Shown here piece after piece: positions 18,199 to 26,042 of a stretch of DNA of 46,660 nt. A program made the translations under genes and the position numbers. Source of the stretch: Rubrivivax sp. (lineage in GTDB: Bacteria; Pseudomonadota; Gammaproteobacteria; Burkholderiales; Burkholderiaceae_C); NCBI GenBank assembly GCA_004210455.1, contig SEFA01000049.1:1-46660 (forward strand), given 5' to 3'. Under the pieces are notes generated by a model, which saw nothing but the letters and a program-made list of their open reading frames with translations, was not told where the DNA came from and ran no database searches. How positions within the stretch are numbered: position 1 is the stretch's first letter; every line of letters begins with the position of its first letter.

Positions 18199-19238
18199 CG
18201 AAGCAAGACCTGATTCCCGCGATCCCCTCGCTGCACGACGCGGCGCTGGCGACGGCGCTGCAGCACCGCATCGACCGCAAGACCAAGCCGCTGGGGTCGC
18301 TGGGCCGCCTGGAGGGTCTGATGCTGCGCCTGGGCCTCATCCAGGGCACGGAACAACCGGCGCTGGTCGAGCCGCAGATGATGGTCTTCGCGGCCGATCA
18401 CGGGCTCGCCGCGCACGGCGTGTCGGCCTTCCCGTCGGACGTGACCTGGCAGATGGTCGAGAACTTCCTGGCGGGCGGCGCGGCGGTGTCCGTGCTGGCG
18501 CGCCAGCACGGGCTGCAGTTGAGCGTGGTCGACGCCGGCGTGCGTCACACCTTCCAGCCGCGTCCCGGCCTGCTGATCGCGAAGATCGCGATGGGCAGCC
18601 GCGACATGCTGGCGGGACCGGCGATGACGGCCGACGAATGCGCGACCGCGGTCGCCGCGGGCAAGACGCTGATGCAGAAGCGCCCGGGCAATGCGCTGCT
18701 GCTGGGCGAGATGGGCATCGGCAACACCTCGTCGGCGGCGCTGCTGCTGTCGCGGCTGGGCGGGTATCCGCTGGCGGACTGCGTCGGACGCGGCACGGGC
18801 CTCGACGACGCGCAGCTGCGTCACAAGCTGAGCGTGCTGGCGCGCGTGCTGGAGAGGCATCCGCGCGCGAACGAGCCGCTGGCGGCGCTGGCCGCGCTGG
18901 GCGGGCTGGAGATCGCGATGATGGTCGGCGCGGTGCTGCAGGCGGCGCTGGAGCGTCGCGTGATCGTGGTCGACGGCTTCATCACCGGCGCGGCGGTGCT
19001 GGTCGCGGCGAAGCTGCAGCCGGCGGTGCTGGAGCGTTGCATCTTCGCGCACCGGTCCAACGAGCAGGGTCACCGGCTGATGCTGGACACGCTGCACGCG
19101 CAGCCGCTGCTGGACCTCGGACTGCGGCTGGGCGAAGGCTCCGGCGCGGCGCTGGCGTGGCCGCTGCTGGAATCGGCCTGCCGCGTGCTCGCCGAGATGG
19201 CGAGCTTCGATTCGGCCGGGGTGAGCGACAAGTCCTGA
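18195..19238 (+). CDS. cobT: Nicotinate-nucleotide-dimethylbenzimidazole phosphoribosyltransferase
   Basis: Activates the lower-ligand base by exchanging it with nicotinate mononucleotide to give alpha-ribazole 5'-phosphate. The 347-residue protein has KTKPLGSLGRLE near residue 30, FAADHGLAAHGVSAFP, LLLGEMGIGNTSSAALL, GRGTGLDD, and the catalytic glutamate in LGEGSGAALAWPLLE near the C-terminus. ATG at 18195 overlaps the cobQ stop. This is the nucleotide-loop CobT (CobU in Pseudomonas naming), not the CobT cobaltochelatase subunit. Confidence 0.95.
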   Translation: MTKQDLIPAIPSLHDAALATALQHRIDRKTKPLGSLGRLEGLMLRLGLIQGTEQPALVEPQMMVFAADHGLAAHGVSAFPSDVTWQMVENFLAGGAAVSVLARQHGLQLSVVDAGVRHTFQPRPGLLIAKIAMGSRDMLAGPAMTADECATAVAAGKTLMQKRPGNALLLGEMGIGNTSSAALLLSRLGGYPLADCVGRGTGLDDAQLRHKLSVLARVLERHPRANEPLAALAALGGLEIAMMVGAVLQAALERRVIVVDGFITGAAVLVAAKLQPAVLERCIFAHRSNEQGHRLMLDTLHAQPLLDLGLRLGEGSGAALAWPLLESACRVLAEMASFDSAGVSDKS

Positions 19239-19246
19239 GCCCGGCC

Positions 19247-19633
19247 ATGTCCAACACCGAATCCTCTCTGCTCGACACGCTCCGCGCGCTGGAGGTCGAA
19301 CTGCATCATCCCGGCGTGCGCTGCAGCGCCGAACGGCTGAAGCAGCTGCTGCACCCGGACTTCCACGAAGTCGGCCGGTCCGGCCGCCAGTACGACCGCG
19401 AGACCGTCATCCGCTGGCTCGCCGACGATCACGAGCCGCCGAAGGTGGTGCCTGACGAGTTCCGCATCGCGCCGTTCGCGCTCGATGCGGCGCTGCTGAC
19501 CTACCGCTCGGCGCACCGCCAGGAGGACGGCTCGCTGGCTCATCACACGCTGCGGTCCTCGCTGTGGCTGAAGACGGTCGAAGGCTGGCAGATGCGATAC
19601 CACCAAGGCACGCCCGCCGCACAAGCCTGGTGA
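19247..19633 (+). CDS. NTF2-like / DUF4440-type small protein
   Basis: A 128-residue cytosolic protein with the SnoaL/NTF2-like (DUF4440) pattern: an N-terminal helix with LDTLRALEVELHHP, LLHPDFHEVGRSGRQYDRETVIRWL, and C-terminal strands ending LRSSLWLKTVEGWQMRYHQGTPA. These folds form small cones that bind ligands or act as minor enzymes; no substrate can be read from the sequence. It begins 8 bp after the cobT stop, so it may be the last gene of the cobalamin transcript, though nothing links it to cobalamin chemistry. ATG at 19247 is the only sensible start after cobT. Confidence 0.65.
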   Translation: MSNTESSLLDTLRALEVELHHPGVRCSAERLKQLLHPDFHEVGRSGRQYDRETVIRWLADDHEPPKVVPDEFRIAPFALDAALLTYRSAHRQEDGSLAHHTLRSSLWLKTVEGWQMRYHQGTPAAQAW

Positions 19634-19768
19634 GATGCACGGCGCCGGCGACCGTCGTGGTGCGCCGGCGCACGCTCGGCGTGCGACGCCGAGTTGAGGG
19701 ACACCGGCGCCGGAGTGGACGAAGGTCACGTCCCGGGAACCCCGATGGGCGCTAGATTCGCGACGACT

Positions 19769-19790
19769 CCGCCGCCGTCCAGGGCGGCGG
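19769..19790. terminator. GC-rich hairpin after the NTF2-like gene
   Basis: CCGCCGCC at 19769-19776 pairs with 19783-19790 around a 6-base loop. It sits in the 206-bp gap before the next gene and is not followed by a T-run. A TAGATT hexamer at 19753-19758 could be a -10 element for the downstream gene. The rest of the gap shows only GC-rich inverted repeats. Confidence 0.35.
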
Positions 19791-19839
19791 GGTCGGCCGG
19801 GTCCAGCCGGTCGTTGTACCGACTCCCCTGCTCCTCCCC

Positions 19840-20409
19840 ATGATCGATCTGAAAGACTTCGCCGCGCCCTTCGGCGACCTGCCCGTTCCCGATTCGCTGC
19901 TGGCGCTGCTGCGCTTCCAGAATGAGATCGGCTACGGCAACTACTCCGCAGCATTGACGCTGAAGGATGACGACCACGACGGCCTGCGATGCGGCTGGTC
20001 GGAGGATCCGGCGTTCCTGTCCCGGCTGATCCCGTTCGCGCGCGCGACCGCGTCGGGCTCGTTCTATGCGCTGTGGAACCCGGACCCGTCGCAACCGTCG
20101 ATGCCGGACCGCTGGCCGGTCGTGGCCTTCGGCGACGAGGGCGGCGAATGGATCGTCGCCCGCGACGTGCGCGAACTGCTGCGCGTCGGCACCTGCGACG
20201 CGGAACCGCGCATCGACTTCGACCGCATCCACTACTTCCGCAGCGAGCACCACTACCGCAAGAGCGACGGGCTGGACGTCTACATCGAGTGGCTGCGGGA
20301 GCACCTGCAGATCGCGCCGATCGACGATCCGGAGCCCATCCTCGATGCGGCGCAGCAGGAGTGGCAGGACGACTTCGAACGGTGGATCGAGCCGTTCCTT
20401 CAGGGATGA
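19840..20409 (+). CDS. Hypothetical protein, possibly SMI1/KNR4 (SUKH)-like
   Basis: A 189-residue acidic soluble protein with no signal peptide or membrane segment. Features are an N-terminal MIDLKDFAAPFGDLPVPDSLLALLRFQN, a central GSFYALWNPD and WPVVAFGDEGGEWIVARDVRELL, and a Trp-rich C-terminus. The pattern of an aromatic strand, FGDEGGE and then a helix DVRELL recalls SUKH-superfamily immunity-like proteins, but the match is weak and I do not assign a function. Codon use resembles its neighbours. It is preceded by the 206-bp gap and followed by 257 bp without a clear gene. Confidence 0.6.
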   Translation: MIDLKDFAAPFGDLPVPDSLLALLRFQNEIGYGNYSAALTLKDDDHDGLRCGWSEDPAFLSRLIPFARATASGSFYALWNPDPSQPSMPDRWPVVAFGDEGGEWIVARDVRELLRVGTCDAEPRIDFDRIHYFRSEHHYRKSDGLDVYIEWLREHLQIAPIDDPEPILDAAQQEWQDDFERWIEPFLQG

Positions 20410-20666
20410 GGGCGCGGGCAGCGGTCTGCGTTCAGCCCGGAAAAATCGCCCCGAGAGCGCTGCGACCGTGCCTGCTCCGCCCTCGCGCCTGGCGACGATC
20501 GGCGCCGCCGTCTCGGAGGGGAGCAATCACGCGACACGTCGCCCCGGCGTTTCGCATGAGTCGGAGCGACACGCGGGACTTCTGATCGGGAGGGCGCGGG
20601 ACGACCTTGCACGCACCGTCGCCGTTTCCGATGGGTTCAACCGGGCATCCCGATAGAATCACGCCT
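20410..20666. other. Non-coding gap
   Basis: 257 bp without a supported gene. The only signal I see is TAGAAT at 20654-20659, seven bases before the GTG at 20667. This spacing fits a -10 box driving a transcript that begins at or next to the start codon. No good -35 hexamer is present, so this is weak. Confidence 0.3.
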
Positions 20667-21044
20667 GTGACCCGCTGGTTCCGCATCCTCGTCCTGACGA
20701 TCCTTCTCCCCGCGTACGGCATCGCCGCTGCCGGCGTGACGATGTTCGCCGCGGGCGTTTCGCATGCGCAGCACCTGCTGGTCGACGGGCAACCCGCCGA
20801 CCCCGCCGTCGCGGCAATGACCGCGGCACAGGGGGGCGTCGTCGACCACGACGACGATCGCGCCGCCGACGTCGCCGCCCTGCTCTTCGAGCTCGGGGAC
20901 ACCTCGGACGACATGCCCGACCACTGCAAGCCCGACGCGCGTCCCCTGCGCGCCGCGCCGCCGCAGGCCAATCCGCTCCCCACGCCCCTGCTGCACGAGC
21001 CTCAGCGCTGCCCGCAGCCGCTGTTGCGGCCGCCTCGCGCCTGA
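20667..21044 (+). CDS. Small exported protein of unknown function
   Basis: A 125-residue protein starting at GTG 20667 with a basic start and a hydrophobic segment (WFRILVLTILLPAYGIAAAGVTMFAAG), a likely signal peptide or anchor. The mature part contains SHAQHLLVDG, an acidic VDHDDDRAADVA, FELGDTSDDMPDHC and a Pro-rich end. The layout (signal peptide, His/Asp patch, DDMPDHC motif near the end) is reminiscent of small accessory proteins found beside heavy-metal efflux genes, but none are adjacent here. I prefer the GTG to the upstream ATG at 20607 because the added residues are not signal-peptide-like and TAGAAT would otherwise be coding. Function unknown. Confidence 0.55.
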   Translation: MTRWFRILVLTILLPAYGIAAAGVTMFAAGVSHAQHLLVDGQPADPAVAAMTAAQGGVVDHDDDRAADVAALLFELGDTSDDMPDHCKPDARPLRAAPPQANPLPTPLLHEPQRCPQPLLRPPRA

Positions 21045-21206
21045 CGCGTCCCGTGTAGCCCGCTCCGAGGCGCCTCGCCGCCTCCCCCTCCCGCACCTTT
21101 CCTTCGGCACGCGCCGCGCATTCCGCGCTCGCGTGCGTCCGCGCCGTCCCCACCGTGCGCCTCGTCCCCGAGGCCTGACGGGGCCTGCGCTCCTTCCTCA
21201 TCCATC

Positions 21207-22508
21207 ATGGAAATCGCCTTACTTTTCTTCCTCATCCTGCTCAACGGTCTCTTCGCCATGTCCGAGATCGGACTGGTCACCGCGCGCCGCGCGCGCCTGC
21301 AGAAGCTCATCGACGACGGCGACAGCGCCGCCGCCGCGGCCGTCAAGCTGGGCGAGGATCCCACCCGCTTCCTGTCGACGATCCAGATCGGCATCACCTC
21401 CATCGGCGTGCTCAACGGCATCGTCGGCGAGGCCGCCCTCGCCGGGCCGCTCGCGCTCTGGCTGAGCTCCCACGGCGTGCCGGCAGAGTACGCCAGCGGC
21501 GCCGCGACCGGCCTGGTCGTCGTGCTGATCACCTACTTCTCGATCGTGCTGGGCGAACTGGTGCCCAAGCGCCTGGGCCAGTCCAACCCCGAGGCCGTCG
21601 CGCGCCTGGTCGCGCGTCCGATCGCGGCGCTCGCCATCGCGACCAAGCCTTTCGTGCGCCTGCTGTCGGGCTCGACGAACGCACTGCTGCGCCTGCTCGG
21701 CGTGAAGCAGTCGGCCGCGTTCAACGTCACCGAGGAAGAGATCCACGCCGTGCTCGCCGAAGGCACCAGCGCCGGCGTCATCGAGTCGCACGAGCACGCG
21801 ATGGTGCGCAACGTCTTCCGTCTGGATGACCGTCAGATCGGCTCGCTGATGGTGTCGCGCCGCGACGTCGTCTGCCTGGACCTGAACGACCCGATGGAGA
21901 CGACGCTCGCGCGCATCGAGGCCTCGGACCACGCGCTGTTCCCGGTGGTGCGCGGCGGGCTGCATGACATCGTCGGCGTGGTCAACGCGCGCCAGCTGCT
22001 CTCCGAGCTGCTGCGCGACCGCAAGCCGAAGCTGGATGAGCGCCTCGCCCCGCCGCTGTATGTGCCGGAGACCATCACCGGCATGGAGCTGCTGGCCAAC
22101 TTCCGCCTGTCGGCCGTGCACATGGCTTTCGTCATCGACGAATACGGCGAGGTGCAGGGCCTGGTCACGCTGCACGACCTGGTCGAGGCGATCACCGGCG
22201 AATTCCAGCCGCGCGATCCGGCCACCGCCTGGGCGGTGCAGCGCGAGGACGGCTCCTGGCTGCTCGACGGCCACATCCCGGTGCCGGAGCTGAAGGATCG
22301 CCTGGCGCTCGACGAAGTGCCGGAGGAGGAACGCGGCCGTTATCACACGCTCAGCGGCATGATGATGCTGCTCACCGGGCGCCTGCCGCGCGAGGCGGAC
22401 ACGGTCGAGTGGGAAGGCTGGCGCTTCGAGATCGTCGACATGGACGGCAAGACGATCGACAAGGTGCTGGCGTCGCGTGTCGTGGAGGTTCCCGATGTCG
22501 TGGCGTGA
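21207..22508 (+). CDS. CNNM/CorC-type membrane protein (DUF21 - CBS pair - CorC_HlyC domain)
   Basis: A 433-residue inner-membrane protein often labelled haemolysin. The N-terminal DUF21 domain (about residues 1-195) has four hydrophobic segments including LLFFLILLNGLFAMSEIGLVTARRARLQKL and the YFSIVLGELVPKRLG motif. A CBS pair follows (about 205-335, with VSRRDVVCLDL and FVIDEYGEVQGLVTLHDLVEAITGE), then a C-terminal CorC_HlyC domain (about 345-430, DGSWLLDGHIPVPEL and GRLPREADTVEWEGWRFEIVDMDG). Relatives act in magnesium or cobalt efflux and resistance; the name haemolysin is historical. The following lipoprotein start lies inside its last codons. Confidence 0.88.
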   Translation: MEIALLFFLILLNGLFAMSEIGLVTARRARLQKLIDDGDSAAAAAVKLGEDPTRFLSTIQIGITSIGVLNGIVGEAALAGPLALWLSSHGVPAEYASGAATGLVVVLITYFSIVLGELVPKRLGQSNPEAVARLVARPIAALAIATKPFVRLLSGSTNALLRLLGVKQSAAFNVTEEEIHAVLAEGTSAGVIESHEHAMVRNVFRLDDRQIGSLMVSRRDVVCLDLNDPMETTLARIEASDHALFPVVRGGLHDIVGVVNARQLLSELLRDRKPKLDERLAPPLYVPETITGMELLANFRLSAVHMAFVIDEYGEVQGLVTLHDLVEAITGEFQPRDPATAWAVQREDGSWLLDGHIPVPELKDRLALDEVPEEERGRYHTLSGMMMLLTGRLPREADTVEWEGWRFEIVDMDGKTIDKVLASRVVEVPDVVA

Positions 22509-23025
22509 CGGTGCGTGGCGTGACAGCGCCTGCGTGCTGGTCACGCTCGCATTCGCGGCGCTGCTCGGCTCTTGCTCGGAGGGCTATCCCGGCGAGGACC
22601 GGCCGCTGGTCAGTCCCTTCGACATGAGCAACGCCGAGCGCGTCGCCGAGCTCAACGTCGTCGGCCGCGACTCGCCCGGCCCGCGCTGGCGCTACGCGCT
22701 GCGCGAGGGGTGCACGCTGGAGGTCGAGCAAGGCGGCGGGAAAGACAAGCGGCGCGTGGCGGTGACGCTCAAGCGCTCGATGGACGCGGAGGTGGTCTTC
22801 GACGACGCGACCAAGACCTACGACGTCGCGTTGATCGATCGCTCGGTCGATGCCGGCACGCCCTTCGCGACCCTGCTCAAGACGGACAAGTGGACCTACG
22901 CGACGCAGGGGAGCCTGCTGGTCGATCTGCTGATCAGGGATTGCGCAGCAGGGTCCACTGCACGACGGCTTCAAATGACGGGAACTCTGCCGCCCCCCCG
23001 GTCGGTGATCAACGTGAGCAGGTAG
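22495..23025 (+). CDS. Putative lipoprotein
   Basis: A 176-residue protein with a type II signal peptide: MSWRDGAWRDSACVLVTLAFAALLGSCSEG carries the lipobox LLGSC, with Cys29 as the likely lipidated residue. The mature part is polar (RYALREGCTLEVEQGG, KRSMDAEVVFDDATKTYDVALIDRSV) with no family I recognise. ATG at 22495 has a GGAGG site six bases upstream, inside the 3' end of the preceding gene, so the two are probably co-transcribed. A 15-bp tandem repeat (TGGCGTGACGGTGCG and a variant) encodes WRDGA WRDSA in the leader. The 3' end overlaps the convergent gene at 22971 by 55 bp, so the last residues may be an extension. Confidence 0.65.
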   Translation: MSWRDGAWRDSACVLVTLAFAALLGSCSEGYPGEDRPLVSPFDMSNAERVAELNVVGRDSPGPRWRYALREGCTLEVEQGGGKDKRRVAVTLKRSMDAEVVFDDATKTYDVALIDRSVDAGTPFATLLKTDKWTYATQGSLLVDLLIRDCAAGSTARRLQMTGTLPPPRSVINVSR

Positions 23026-23381
23026 TACTGGACGCCTTGCGCGGGAGTCACTTCCAGTTGGAGGTCGCGAACGCGCGGCGGCCCCGGAACGAAGAGCCCC
23101 TCGCGAGGAACGCCGTCGCGATCGACGAGGTCGCCGTGTATGGGCTGGATGGCGAACAGCTCGATGTCGATCCGCGCGCGCAGCGAGATGCGCTCCGCGG
23201 CGCCACGCATGCCGAGCGCCGACAGCAGGCGTTTCTTCCGCGCCTGCCAGCTCGATGCGGCCAGCGTGCAGTTGATGGCGAGCCGGAAGTGCTGCCCCTG
23301 TTCATCCTCGAACGGGCCCAACGACAGCAGCCAGCGGTCCGGGTTGGTCGGAGGCAACCCTGCGAAGACGTCGTTGATCAT
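22971..23381 (-). CDS. Hypothetical protein, second gene of an exported pair
   Basis: A 136-residue soluble protein beginning MINDVFAGLPPTNPDRWLLSLGPFEDEQGQHFRLAINCTL, with no signal peptide and no family I recognise. It contains a possible strand-rich middle (ISLRARIDIELFAIQPIHGD). ATG at 23381 overlaps the stop of the upstream gene (ATGA), strong evidence that both are genuine and coupled. Its 3' end overlaps the convergent lipoprotein by 55 bp. Confidence 0.6.
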   Translation of the reverse strand: MINDVFAGLPPTNPDRWLLSLGPFEDEQGQHFRLAINCTLAASSWQARKKRLLSALGMRGAAERISLRARIDIELFAIQPIHGDLVDRDGVPREGLFVPGPPRVRDLQLEVTPAQGVQYYLLTLITDRGGGRVPVI

Positions 23382-23872
23382 CCTGGGCCCAGCGTCTTCA
23401 ATCCGCCGCCGTAGCGCTGCAGCAGCGACTCGTCCTGCGACATCGCGATGCGCAGCCATTCGAGCTGGCCGTGGCGCGCCGGGCGCATGTAGATCTGCGT
23501 CTCGATCGGCGCGCCGCCCACGGTCGCCACGCAGTTCTGGAGCACCACGCCCGCCTGCAGCATCTGCGGCGGCTTGCAGGAGGGCTGGCCTGTGGCGCCC
23601 AGGCCGCGCGTCGGCTCCTTGATGCGCGCGAACGCCGCGAGGCCCTCGTCGCGCCCGGCGTCCATCGGCGGCGCCACCCAGAGCTGCATCACCTTGCCCG
23701 GCGGCAGATCGGCGGGCTGCAGCAGCAGGCCGTCCTCGTGAACGCGCTGCGTCCAGCCGGACGGCAGGTCGAGGGCCAGCGCGGACACGAGCGGCGACGA
23801 CAGCACGGCCACGATGGCAGCCCGGCGAACAAGGAACGATGAGCCACGGCGAACGATGTCGGGACTGCGCAT
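23378..23872 (-). CDS. Exported hypothetical protein
   Basis: A 164-residue protein with a signal peptide (MRSPDIVRRGSSFLVRRAAIVAVLSSPLVSALALDLPSGW, cleavage probably near residue 34). The mature part begins LPSGWTQRVHEDGLLLQPADLPPGKVMQLWVAPP, a pattern of small secreted beta proteins, and has two cysteines (GQPSCKPP, LQNCVA) that could form a disulphide. ATG at 23872 is chosen because it gives a canonical n/h/c signal peptide; a longer frame to 23935 adds non-signal residues. Coupled by ATGA to the next gene. Function unknown. Confidence 0.6.
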   Translation of the reverse strand: MRSPDIVRRGSSFLVRRAAIVAVLSSPLVSALALDLPSGWTQRVHEDGLLLQPADLPPGKVMQLWVAPPMDAGRDEGLAAFARIKEPTRGLGATGQPSCKPPQMLQAGVVLQNCVATVGGAPIETQIYMRPARHGQLEWLRIAMSQDESLLQRYGGGLKTLGPG

Positions 23873-24070
23873 GAACTTCCTGCAGAAACGGGAAGCGCGC
23901 AGTGTCCCGGCGACGCCCGCGCGTGCCTCTCCCAAGGGCTAGGGAGGCGCTCAGGGCCGCGCGGGTCCAGGTCTTGCCCGCCGCCCCCGCCGAACCCACC
24001 CCCACTCGCAAGCACACAGCACGCCGTCGACCGATGGCAGCCCGCCGCGGTCGGGGCAGGAGATGCGGAC

Positions 24071-25021
24071 ATGCGCGGACGGATGGAATCAGGGCGGCGA
24101 ACCTGGATGTCGACAACCGGCGGTCTGCTGCTGTCGGCGGGGCTGTCGCCGCCCGACGCATGCGCCGAGTCCGCAACGCCTCCCGACGACGACGACGCCG
24201 GTTATTTCCGCGCGCTGCGCCGGGCCACCGCCGGACCCTGGCCGCTGCAGAACCAGGGGTTGACGCGGTCCCTGGCCACCGAGCCCGGCACGGCCTTCCT
24301 GACCGTGGACCTCTGCCCGTCCACGCGCCGTTTCGACCAGGACTTCTTCGAACGCCTGTTGCGCCATCGAGGCGAGGCGCCCTTCCCCGTGGGCGTGTCC
24401 GTCAGCGGGCTGTGGCTGCTGAAGCACCAGGCGGCGTTCTCCTGGCTCCAGGAACGCGTGCGCCGGCAGGAACTGGCCATCACCTGGGTGAACCACACGC
24501 TCCGCCATCGCTACGTTCCCACCCTGCCGCCAGAACGCAATTTCCTGCTCATGGCCGGCACGGACGCCCGCGACGAGATGCTCGACAACGCCCGGCTGCT
24601 CCTCGAGCACGAGGCCAGACCGTCCGCGTTCGTCCGCTTTCCAGGCCTGGTGTCGGACCGGCACGTCACCGGCGTGGCAAGGGACCTCGGCCTCATCCCG
24701 CTCGGCGCGGATGCTTGGCTCGCCAAGGGACAACCCATCCGCGACGGCAGCGTGGTCCTGGTCCACGCCAACGGCAACGAGCCGGCCGGACTGCGTGCCT
24801 TGACCGACGACGTCCTCGCCGCGACCCGATGGCTGCCCTTGGCAGACCTGCTGCGATCGGTGGAGGCCTGCTTCGCCGTCCCGACGCCCTCCGCCTGGCC
24901 AATGCAAAGCGGACCCGAAGGTCCGCTTGCTCACCCGGATCCGGAGGGATCGACCAGATCGACGCTCAGATCGAATAGCCCAGCAGCATCGCCACGCCCG
25001 CTTCGCGGTTCGGACGCTTGA
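24071..25021 (+). CDS. Polysaccharide deacetylase (NodB)-like protein, probably exported
   Basis: A 316-residue protein with a short possible signal segment (TTGGLLLSAGLSPPDACA at about residues 15-32) and a NodB-like core. TVDLCPSTRRFDQDFFERLL stands where TFDDGP..YT...LL would be, VGVSVSGLWLLKHQ follows, and NHTLRHRY matches the H(S/T)xxH metal site. VRFPGLVSD corresponds to the R.P.G strand. The catalytic aspartate pair is degenerate (VDLC), so activity may be altered or lost. The last roughly 38 residues (after AWPMQSG) are translated from a strong hairpin and from the antisense of the convergent gene, and may be a recent stop-loss extension. Confidence 0.65.
   Translation: MRGRMESGRRTWMSTTGGLLLSAGLSPPDACAESATPPDDDDAGYFRALRRATAGPWPLQNQGLTRSLATEPGTAFLTVDLCPSTRRFDQDFFERLLRHRGEAPFPVGVSVSGLWLLKHQAAFSWLQERVRRQELAITWVNHTLRHRYVPTLPPERNFLLMAGTDARDEMLDNARLLLEHEARPSAFVRFPGLVSDRHVTGVARDLGLIPLGADAWLAKGQPIRDGSVVLVHANGNEPAGLRALTDDVLAATRWLPLADLLRSVEACFAVPTPSAWPMQSGPEGPLAHPDPEGSTRSTLRSNSPAASPRPLRGSDA
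24907..24928. terminator. Bidirectional-type hairpin between convergent genes
   Basis: AAGCGGACC (24907-24915), loop CGAA, GGTCCGCTT (24920-24928): a perfect 9-bp stem with a stable tetraloop. On the minus strand it is followed by a short T-rich tract (CTTTGCATT), so it fits the end of the amino-acid-binding protein gene 38 bp away. On the plus strand it lies inside the open frame of the NodB-like gene. Confidence 0.65.
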
Positions 25022-25892
25022 AGCCGTCGCGCGTCAGGCGGTTCATCGGGATCGACAGCGCCGAGGTCTGGAACCACTTGTTGTAGAGCTGCTCGATCTC
25101 GCCGCTGCTGTAGACGCGGCTCAGCGCGCGGTCCACGGCCGCCGCGAGCTTGGCGTCGCCCTTGCGCATCATGATCCCGTAAGGCTCCACCGAGAACGCC
25201 ATCTGACCCAGGCTCAGGCTGTCCAGCGCCTTGTCCTTGGACGCCAGACCCAGCAGCAGCGCATCGTCCTGCGCGAACGCGCGGGCCTTGCCCTCGCGCA
25301 AGGCCTTGAAGGCGTCGGTGTTGTTGGGATACTGGACCAGCTGCATCTTGGCCTCGCCCGACGTGTTCAGCTGCGTGAACAGCTTCTCCGAGGTCGTGCC
25401 CTTGGCCAGCGCGATCGTCATGCCGTCCAGGTCCTTGATCGTGTCGACCTTGGCGCCGCTCGGGATCAGCACGCGCATGCCCGCGACGAAGATCGTGTAG
25501 CTGAAGTCCACCTGCTCCTGACGCGCCTTGGTGTTGGTCGTGGAGCCGCACTCCAGGTCGATCTCGCCCTTCTGCAGCTTCGGGATCCGGTCCGCGCCGG
25601 ACACGACCACGTAGTTGACCTTCAGCTCGGGCAGCTTCAGTTCCTTCTTGATCTCCTCGACGGCCTGCAGGCACAGGTCCACCGAGTAGCCCTGACCCTG
25701 CTTCTGCTCGTTGACGAACGAGAACGGCCGCGAGGCTTCGCGCACGCCCAGCGTGATCGACTTCGAGTCCTTGATGCGGGCCATCGTGTCGACGACAGGG
25801 CCGGCGGCGGCCGCCGACAGCGAGGTCAGCGCCGTCAGCGCAACAGCGGACAGGACGGAAGCGCCGCTCAGGCGCCGGATCGCGGAGGACAT
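24966..25892 (-). CDS. Amino-acid ABC transporter substrate-binding protein (GltI-like)
   Basis: A 308-residue periplasmic binding protein of the polar amino-acid family (SBP_bac_3). A signal peptide (about residues 1-29, ending SAAAAG) is followed by ARIKDSKSITLGVREASRPFSFVNEQKQGQGYSVDLC. The core has VVSGADRIPKLQKGEIDLECGSTTNTKARQEQVDFSYTIFVAGMRVLI, the glutamate/aspartate-binding signature with the ligand-contacting Arg and Thr residues. A C-terminal NKWFQTSALSIPMNRLTRDGFKRP resembles GltI. No permease or ATPase is adjacent, so it must work with components encoded elsewhere. 150 bp of non-coding sequence separates it from the upstream MFS gene. Confidence 0.88.
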   Translation of the reverse strand: MSSAIRRLSGASVLSAVALTALTSLSAAAAGPVVDTMARIKDSKSITLGVREASRPFSFVNEQKQGQGYSVDLCLQAVEEIKKELKLPELKVNYVVVSGADRIPKLQKGEIDLECGSTTNTKARQEQVDFSYTIFVAGMRVLIPSGAKVDTIKDLDGMTIALAKGTTSEKLFTQLNTSGEAKMQLVQYPNNTDAFKALREGKARAFAQDDALLLGLASKDKALDSLSLGQMAFSVEPYGIMMRKGDAKLAAAVDRALSRVYSSGEIEQLYNKWFQTSALSIPMNRLTRDGFKRPNREAGVAMLLGYSI

Positions 25893-26042
25893 GCTGGAAT
25901 TCCGGGTCGGTGAAAACCCTGAATTCTAGGGAGCGGATGTTCCTCACCTGTAACCAATGCCCCCCGCTTGAGGGCTCACTCTAGACGGTTTGGCAAGAAG
26001 GCCCGTCCGCCCGTGACTTCCCTCACGGATCGATGGTCGAAC

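Noticed and set aside
13877-19238. cobT at 18195 and cobS at 29764 as cobaltochelatase subunits for the CobN-like protein
   Set aside because: Names collide between pathways. These encode the nucleotide-loop phosphoribosyltransferase and cobalamin synthase, without AAA+ or MIDAS motifs.
20607-20666. Upstream ATG as start of the small exported protein
   Set aside because: The extra residues are not signal-peptide-like and would place the TAGAAT element in coding sequence; GTG 20667 gives a normal hydrophobic leader.
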